A stretch of DNA of 9,045 bases, from assembly GCA_964490935.1 (NCBI GenBank), contig CAZBEO010000125.1:1-9045 (forward strand). Direction: 5' to 3'. The stretch is from JAQVYB01 sp964490935. Its GTDB lineage: Bacteria; Verrucomicrobiota; Kiritimatiellia; RZYC01. The notes beneath the pieces are model-generated. The model was not told where the DNA came from. It made no database searches and was given only the letters and a program-made list of their open reading frames with translations. Below, one piece after another: positions 6,235-9,045 of this stretch (positions are counted from its first letter, which is position 1; every line of letters begins with the position of its first letter). Both the position numbers and the translations under genes were made by a program.

Positions 6235-7565
6235 GAGGGGGTCCCTTTCTTGGCGGGTTTATCTTTTCGCCGCCCATGGCGTTCATTGTGAGCGGGCACG
6301 AGGGCGATGGTTTTGTCGTGATCGGCGAGGAGTTTTTCAATGCCGATGGCGCGATATTCTTCGGCACTCTCGAGTTTGAGGGCGAGATGGCAGTCGGCGC
6401 AGTTTCGGTCGCAGAAGTTTTGTTCGTAGGAGTCTGGTTCGTGGTAGGTGGTGATGACCCCTTCGTAGTTGCGCAGGACGACCTTGTTGGTGTTCCACGA
6501 GATGAGATAATTCGGCATGATAGGGATTTTTCCGCCTCCGCCGGGCGCATCAATGACGTAGGTGGGCACGGCAAAGCCGCTGGTGTGGCCGATGAGACTT
6601 TCCAGGATTTCGATGCCCTTGCCAACGGGCGTGCGGAAATGCTCGAGTCCTTCGGAGAGGTCGCATTGGTAGAGGTAGTAGGGGCGCACCCGGTTTTGGA
6701 CTAGGCGGTGGACTAGGCGCCGCATGATGCGCGGGCAATCGTTCACGCCGGCGAGCAGGACGGTCTGGTTGCCCAAGGGAATGCCTGCATCCGCGAGGCG
6801 TGCGAGGGCCGCGCGGGAGGAATCGGTGATCTCGCGGGGATGATTGAAGTGGGTGTTTACCCAGACGGGTTGATACTTGCGCAGCATGGTGGTCAGTTCG
6901 TCGGTGATGCGGTAGGGGAGCACGACGGGGGTGCGTGTGCCGATGCGGATGACTTCGACGTGAGGAATGGCGCTCAGTTGTTTGAGAATCCATTCGAGGT
7001 AGGTGTTGGAGAGCATAAAGGGATCGCCGCCGGAGAGAAGGACATCGCGCACGACGGGGGTTTGGCGGATGTAGTCGATGGCCTTGGAGATGGCTTCGCG
7101 CTTGGGGATGGAATCTTTATCGCCCACTTTGCGTTTGCGGGTGCAGTGTCGGCAATACATGGCGCAGACGTTGCTGACGTGCATGAGGACGCGGTCGGGG
7201 TAGCGGTGGGTGAGGCCGGGGACAGGGCTGTCGGTATCTTCGGCGAGGGGATCGGCCATGTCGGTGCGGGAGATTTTCAGTTCGGAAGGCGAGGGGAAGC
7301 ACTGACGGTAGACGGGGTCGTTACGAAAATCTTCGGGGTCGATGAGGGAGAGATAATACGGGGAAACGGAAAGCGGAAAGCGGCGGAGTGTTTCTTCAAG
7401 CTGTTGGCGTTCTTCGGGGGGATGTTTGATGCCGAGGACTTCTTCAAAGGTGTCGATGTCGCGTACGGTGTGGCGCACCTGCCATTTCCAGTCCTTCCAT
7501 TTGTTGTGTGAGCCGGAAGAACCAAAGCGGTGAAAGAGGGTTTTCTGTCGTTTACTGATTGTCAT
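6231..7565 (-). CDS. ablA: Lysine 2,3-aminomutase (radical SAM, PLP), first step of acetyl-beta-lysine synthesis
   Basis: Also called kamA. It interconverts L-lysine and L-beta-lysine using a [4Fe-4S] cluster, S-adenosylmethionine and pyridoxal phosphate. In the 444-residue protein C134, C138 and C141 form the CxxxCxxC cluster motif (VCAMYCRHCTRKR), SGGDP is at 178-182, and K346 in PGGGGKIP is the PLP lysine. D302 (YQCDL) and D339 (VIDAPGG) match the substrate-binding aspartates of the clostridial enzyme, all with a constant offset of nine residues, and C277 matches its zinc cysteine. The C-terminal cysteines C385, C389 and C392 are spaced CxxxCxxC rather than CxCxxC. The ATG at 7565 is chosen because AAGGAAA (7571-7577) lies 5 bases upstream; the longer frame from a GTG at 7715 adds 50 unrelated residues. 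Clustering with ablB argues for osmolyte synthesis rather than lysine fermentation. Confidence 0.95.
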   Translation of the reverse strand: MTISKRQKTLFHRFGSSGSHNKWKDWKWQVRHTVRDIDTFEEVLGIKHPPEERQQLEETLRRFPLSVSPYYLSLIDPEDFRNDPVYRQCFPSPSELKISRTDMADPLAEDTDSPVPGLTHRYPDRVLMHVSNVCAMYCRHCTRKRKVGDKDSIPKREAISKAIDYIRQTPVVRDVLLSGGDPFMLSNTYLEWILKQLSAIPHVEVIRIGTRTPVVLPYRITDELTTMLRKYQPVWVNTHFNHPREITDSSRAALARLADAGIPLGNQTVLLAGVNDCPRIMRRLVHRLVQNRVRPYYLYQCDLSEGLEHFRTPVGKGIEILESLIGHTSGFAVPTYVIDAPGGGGKIPIMPNYLISWNTNKVVLRNYEGVITTYHEPDSYEQNFCDRNCADCHLALKLESAEEYRAIGIEKLLADHDKTIALVPAHNERHGRRKDKPAKKGTPS

Positions 7566-7619
7566 AGCTGTTTCCTTATGTTGTTGGTCGGCCCGCAGGG
7601 GAGTGACTGGAAGCGTCGG

Positions 7620-7636
7620 CGCCTCTAAGCGAGGCG
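7620..7636 (-). other. Small hairpin in the ablA leader
   Basis: CGCCTC, a 5-base loop, then GAGGCG form a perfect GC-rich 6-bp stem 55 bases upstream of the ablA start. No T-run follows, so it is not an intrinsic terminator. It could be a leader structure or chance in GC-rich DNA. Confidence 0.3.
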
Positions 7637-7731
7637 GGTCCGTTTTATGAGACGGTTCTTCCGTATCGGTATGATTGCGGGGTTCACATGTTTTCCAAGG
7701 TAACGTACTGAGCACTCAGATCAACCGTAAA

Positions 7732-7755
7732 CCCGGAAAGAATCCTTTGCTCGGG
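7732..7755 (-). terminator. Weak stem-loop after the prenyltransferase gene
   Basis: On the minus strand CCCG and CGGG enclose an inner AAAG/CTTT pair with unpaired bases between, starting 4 bases past the stop codon and followed by TTTACGG rather than a proper T-run. It could slow or partly end transcription, but it is a poor intrinsic terminator, so read-through into ablA remains possible. Confidence 0.2.
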
Positions 7756-7759
7756 GGGA

Positions 7760-8671
7760 TCAGCTTGCGTAAAACTTTGCAGCGGAAAAGGAAGAGAGGG
7801 GTATTGCGGCTAGAAGGAAGAGGGCTGCGATCCATCCGATTGGCCCGAAAACAGCGCAGAAGGCGGCCTGAATCAGCAAAAGATTCCGAATGAAGGCACC
7901 AATGAGGCGCGGGGTGCGGGTGGGCTGCAACACGGAGCCTAGGCGGTATCCCGTCGCTAGGGCCCAAAGGCAGGAAAGAAGGGCCGACACGGAGGCAGCC
8001 GGAAAAAGGGAAATGGAGGAAAAGAGGAGGCTCCAGCCGGCCAGGAGGATGGCGGCGGGCAGCCAGCGTTGTATGCCGGTGCGTTGCGGCTTCATTTCGC
8101 GTGCGGCGAGGAGGGTGACGGCGGCAATATATAGAGTGAGTATCAGGGCGGCGAGCCAAACGGATGGCGCCATTGGCGGGGTTGCTGCTGCGGCACCGAG
8201 GAGGAGGGAGGTGCCTCGGCAGGCCCCCATGCTGAGCGGGCCGATGAGGGGGATGTTTTTCAGGGCGAAATTGTAGGCAAAGAGGAGGGCGGTCAGGAGG
8301 AGTGCGCAAAGGAGTGCGGTGGTTCCCGCTTGGTGAGCGCTGAGCAGTCCGGCAGCGGTCAGGGCGAGGCAGGCGGCCCAGGCCGCCCGAGGGCGTATGC
8401 GGCGGGAGGGGAGAGGGCGGTTCGGGCGCTCGCGGGCGTCCACCCGCTGGTCGGCCAGATCATTGCCGATGAGACCGGCCATATAGAGCAGCAGGGCAGA
8501 GAGCATGGGGAATAGAACGCGGCTGATGCCGGGCGTTGTTCCTAGATGTGTGTGGGCCAGCAGCAGGCCCGCCAGGGGGTCGCCCGGCACCGTGAACAGG
8601 TTGGGCAGGCGGAGCAGTTGCATCCAGGCATGGAGTTGTTTGCCGAATGAAAGTCGCCGCGCCGCCGTCAT
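7760..8671 (-). CDS. UbiA-superfamily membrane prenyltransferase, EboC-like
   Basis: Integral-membrane prenyltransferase of 303 residues with about nine hydrophobic helices. UbiA enzymes attach a polyprenyl chain to an aromatic or other acceptor. The first aspartate motif is present as NDLADQRVD (70-78), followed by ARERPNRPLPS (79-89), typical of the superfamily. IGPLSMGACRGTSLLLG (143-159) and LYIAAVTLLA (180-189) resemble the EboC branch. The usual second aspartate-rich motif is not visible: the corresponding loop reads AAREMKPQRTG (189-199), without aspartate. The acceptor is unknown, and no other ebo gene is in the window. The start ATG at 8671 overlaps the upstream stop as ATGA and has GGAGGG at 8679-8684; the longer frame to 9028 shadows the upstream gene. 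EboC assignment is from recalled motifs and is moderate; UbiA superfamily is firm. Confidence 0.85.
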   Translation of the reverse strand: MTAARRLSFGKQLHAWMQLLRLPNLFTVPGDPLAGLLLAHTHLGTTPGISRVLFPMLSALLLYMAGLIGNDLADQRVDARERPNRPLPSRRIRPRAAWAACLALTAAGLLSAHQAGTTALLCALLLTALLFAYNFALKNIPLIGPLSMGACRGTSLLLGAAAATPPMAPSVWLAALILTLYIAAVTLLAAREMKPQRTGIQRWLPAAILLAGWSLLFSSISLFPAASVSALLSCLWALATGYRLGSVLQPTRTPRLIGAFIRNLLLIQAAFCAVFGPIGWIAALFLLAAIPLSSFSAAKFYAS

Positions 8672-9045
8672 GAAGGCACCCTCCGTTTCATGAGCAGCAG
8701 GGCAGCCAGAGGCAGTAGAATAGCCCCCGCAAACGACCAGAAGAAAGCGCCTGAATCGGCGGAGAATGCGCCGACGAGGGCATACACCAGCGAGATGCCG
8801 AGATTGGAAAGAGTGGAAAGGAAGAGAAAACGTGCAAACGACATGCGGCCCATGCCCGCCACAATCACGGCTGCTTCGGCCAGAACAGGCACCGGGCGCG
8901 TGACCACGACCAGCCAGTCGCCCGTGCGTTGATAGAGGCGCTCCAGGCGTGCCAAATCGTTTGCCGAGAGTAGGCGATCGCGCAGGGCTGTGCGTCCGAA
9001 ACGCCCGAGGGCATAACCGAGTGCACAACTGATGGACATCCCGAG
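8668..9045 (-). CDS. VTT/DedA-family (SNARE-associated) membrane protein, C-terminal part
   Basis: The gene enters from beyond the right edge; the frame is open to 9045, and the ATG at 9039 is probably an internal methionine in the LGMSISCALGYALGRFG segment, where DedA proteins have their G-rich helix. Visible features, counting from that methionine: GYALGRFGRTALRD at the N-terminal side, VVVTRPVPVLAEAAVIVAGM (45-64), which is the conserved arginine-proline re-entrant loop and AG motif of the VTT domain, RMSFARFLFLSTLSNLG, and a last helix before the basic end KRRVPS. Family members include bacterial DedA, TVP38 and TMEM41B-like lipid scramblases or undecaprenyl-phosphate translocases. The 4-base overlap with the UbiA-type gene suggests the two act on related lipids, for example a polyprenyl carrier; this is inference. 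Confidence 0.84.
   Translation of the reverse strand, partial: LGMSISCALGYALGRFGRTALRDRLLSANDLARLERLYQRTGDWLVVVTRPVPVLAEAAVIVAGMGRMSFARFLFLSTLSNLGISLVYALVGAFSADSGAFFWSFAGAILLPLAALLLMKRRVPS

Larger units (their letters stand above)
7566..7759 (-). promoter_or_regulatory. Leader and presumed promoter region of the ablA operon
   Basis: This 194-base gap between the prenyltransferase stop and ablA is the only place for an ablA promoter, unless transcription reads through from upstream. I see no strong sigma-70 promoter; TTGGAA (7692-7697 on the minus strand) is the best -35-like box but lacks a good -10. Structures present are the CTGAG/CTCAG inverted pair around 7708-7719 and a 6-bp stem with 5-base loop at 7620-7636. 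The ribosome binding site AAGGAAA is at 7571-7577. No known riboswitch was recognised. Confidence 0.4.

Noticed and set aside
6840..7511. Plus-strand open frame of 223 codons opposite ablA
   Set aside because: Glycine/aspartate/valine-rich text typical of the antisense of a GC-rich gene; the minus strand carries all catalytic motifs of the aminomutase.
7566..7715. N-terminal extension of lysine 2,3-aminomutase
   Set aside because: The 50 added residues have no family resemblance, and a good AAGGAAA site sits 5 bases before the ATG at 7565.
7716..8309. Minus-strand open frame of 197 codons over the UbiA-type gene
   Set aside because: Proline/histidine/arginine-rich out-of-frame reading of the prenyltransferase with no motif.
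8672..9028. N-terminal extension of the UbiA-type protein
   Set aside because: This part lies over the VTT-domain gene, whose frame carries clear family motifs; the extension does not.

Overview
The window looks like chromosomal DNA from a GC-rich member of the PVC group, most likely Kiritimatiellota or Verrucomicrobiota. The main reason is the first gene: a secreted beta-helix protein with an IYVDASRPGDSG-type module start and a DLAGNPR...GTVDMGAYE module end (choice-of-anchor Q style), followed by IPT/TIG domains and DYDGDG repeats. That architecture is common in Kiritimatiellota and Verrucomicrobiota. This is inference from protein style; there is no rRNA or tRNA in the window to confirm it.

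Layout. Bases 1-2547 (+) hold the 3' part of a large modular extracellular protein. Its reading frame is broken near base 53 by what looks like one missing G, so the apparent GTG start at 88 is an internal valine. The gene ends in six exact 135-bp tandem units. Bases 2548-2857 hold no intact gene, only scraps of coding-like sequence in shifting frames. Bases 2858-3701 form an AT-richer island on the minus strand: an intact VapBC-type toxin-antitoxin pair with a GTGA overlap and a palindromic operator over its -10 box, preceded by the C-terminal remnant of a different PIN-domain toxin. Bases 3702-3901 are non-coding and contain a 9-bp direct repeat and a perfect 18-bp palindrome.

Bases 3902-7565 (-) are the metabolic core: lysine 2,3-aminomutase (ablA/kamA), a sodium:solute symporter and beta-lysine N-acetyltransferase (ablB). 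Both junctions overlap by ATGA, so this is a tightly coupled three-gene operon. AblA converts L-lysine to L-beta-lysine and AblB acetylates it to N-epsilon-acetyl-beta-lysine, a compatible solute first known from methanogens. The transporter between them presumably moves a related solute or precursor, which suggests adaptation to salt or variable osmolarity.

Bases 7566-7759 are the leader of that operon. Bases 7760-9045 (-) hold a UbiA-type membrane prenyltransferase (EboC-like) and, overlapping it by ATGA, the C-terminal part of a VTT/DedA-family membrane protein that runs off the window. I see no CRISPR array, insertion sequence, tRNA or rRNA. The least ordinary items are the placement of the transporter inside ablAB, the frameshift in the giant surface protein, and the layered toxin-antitoxin remains.
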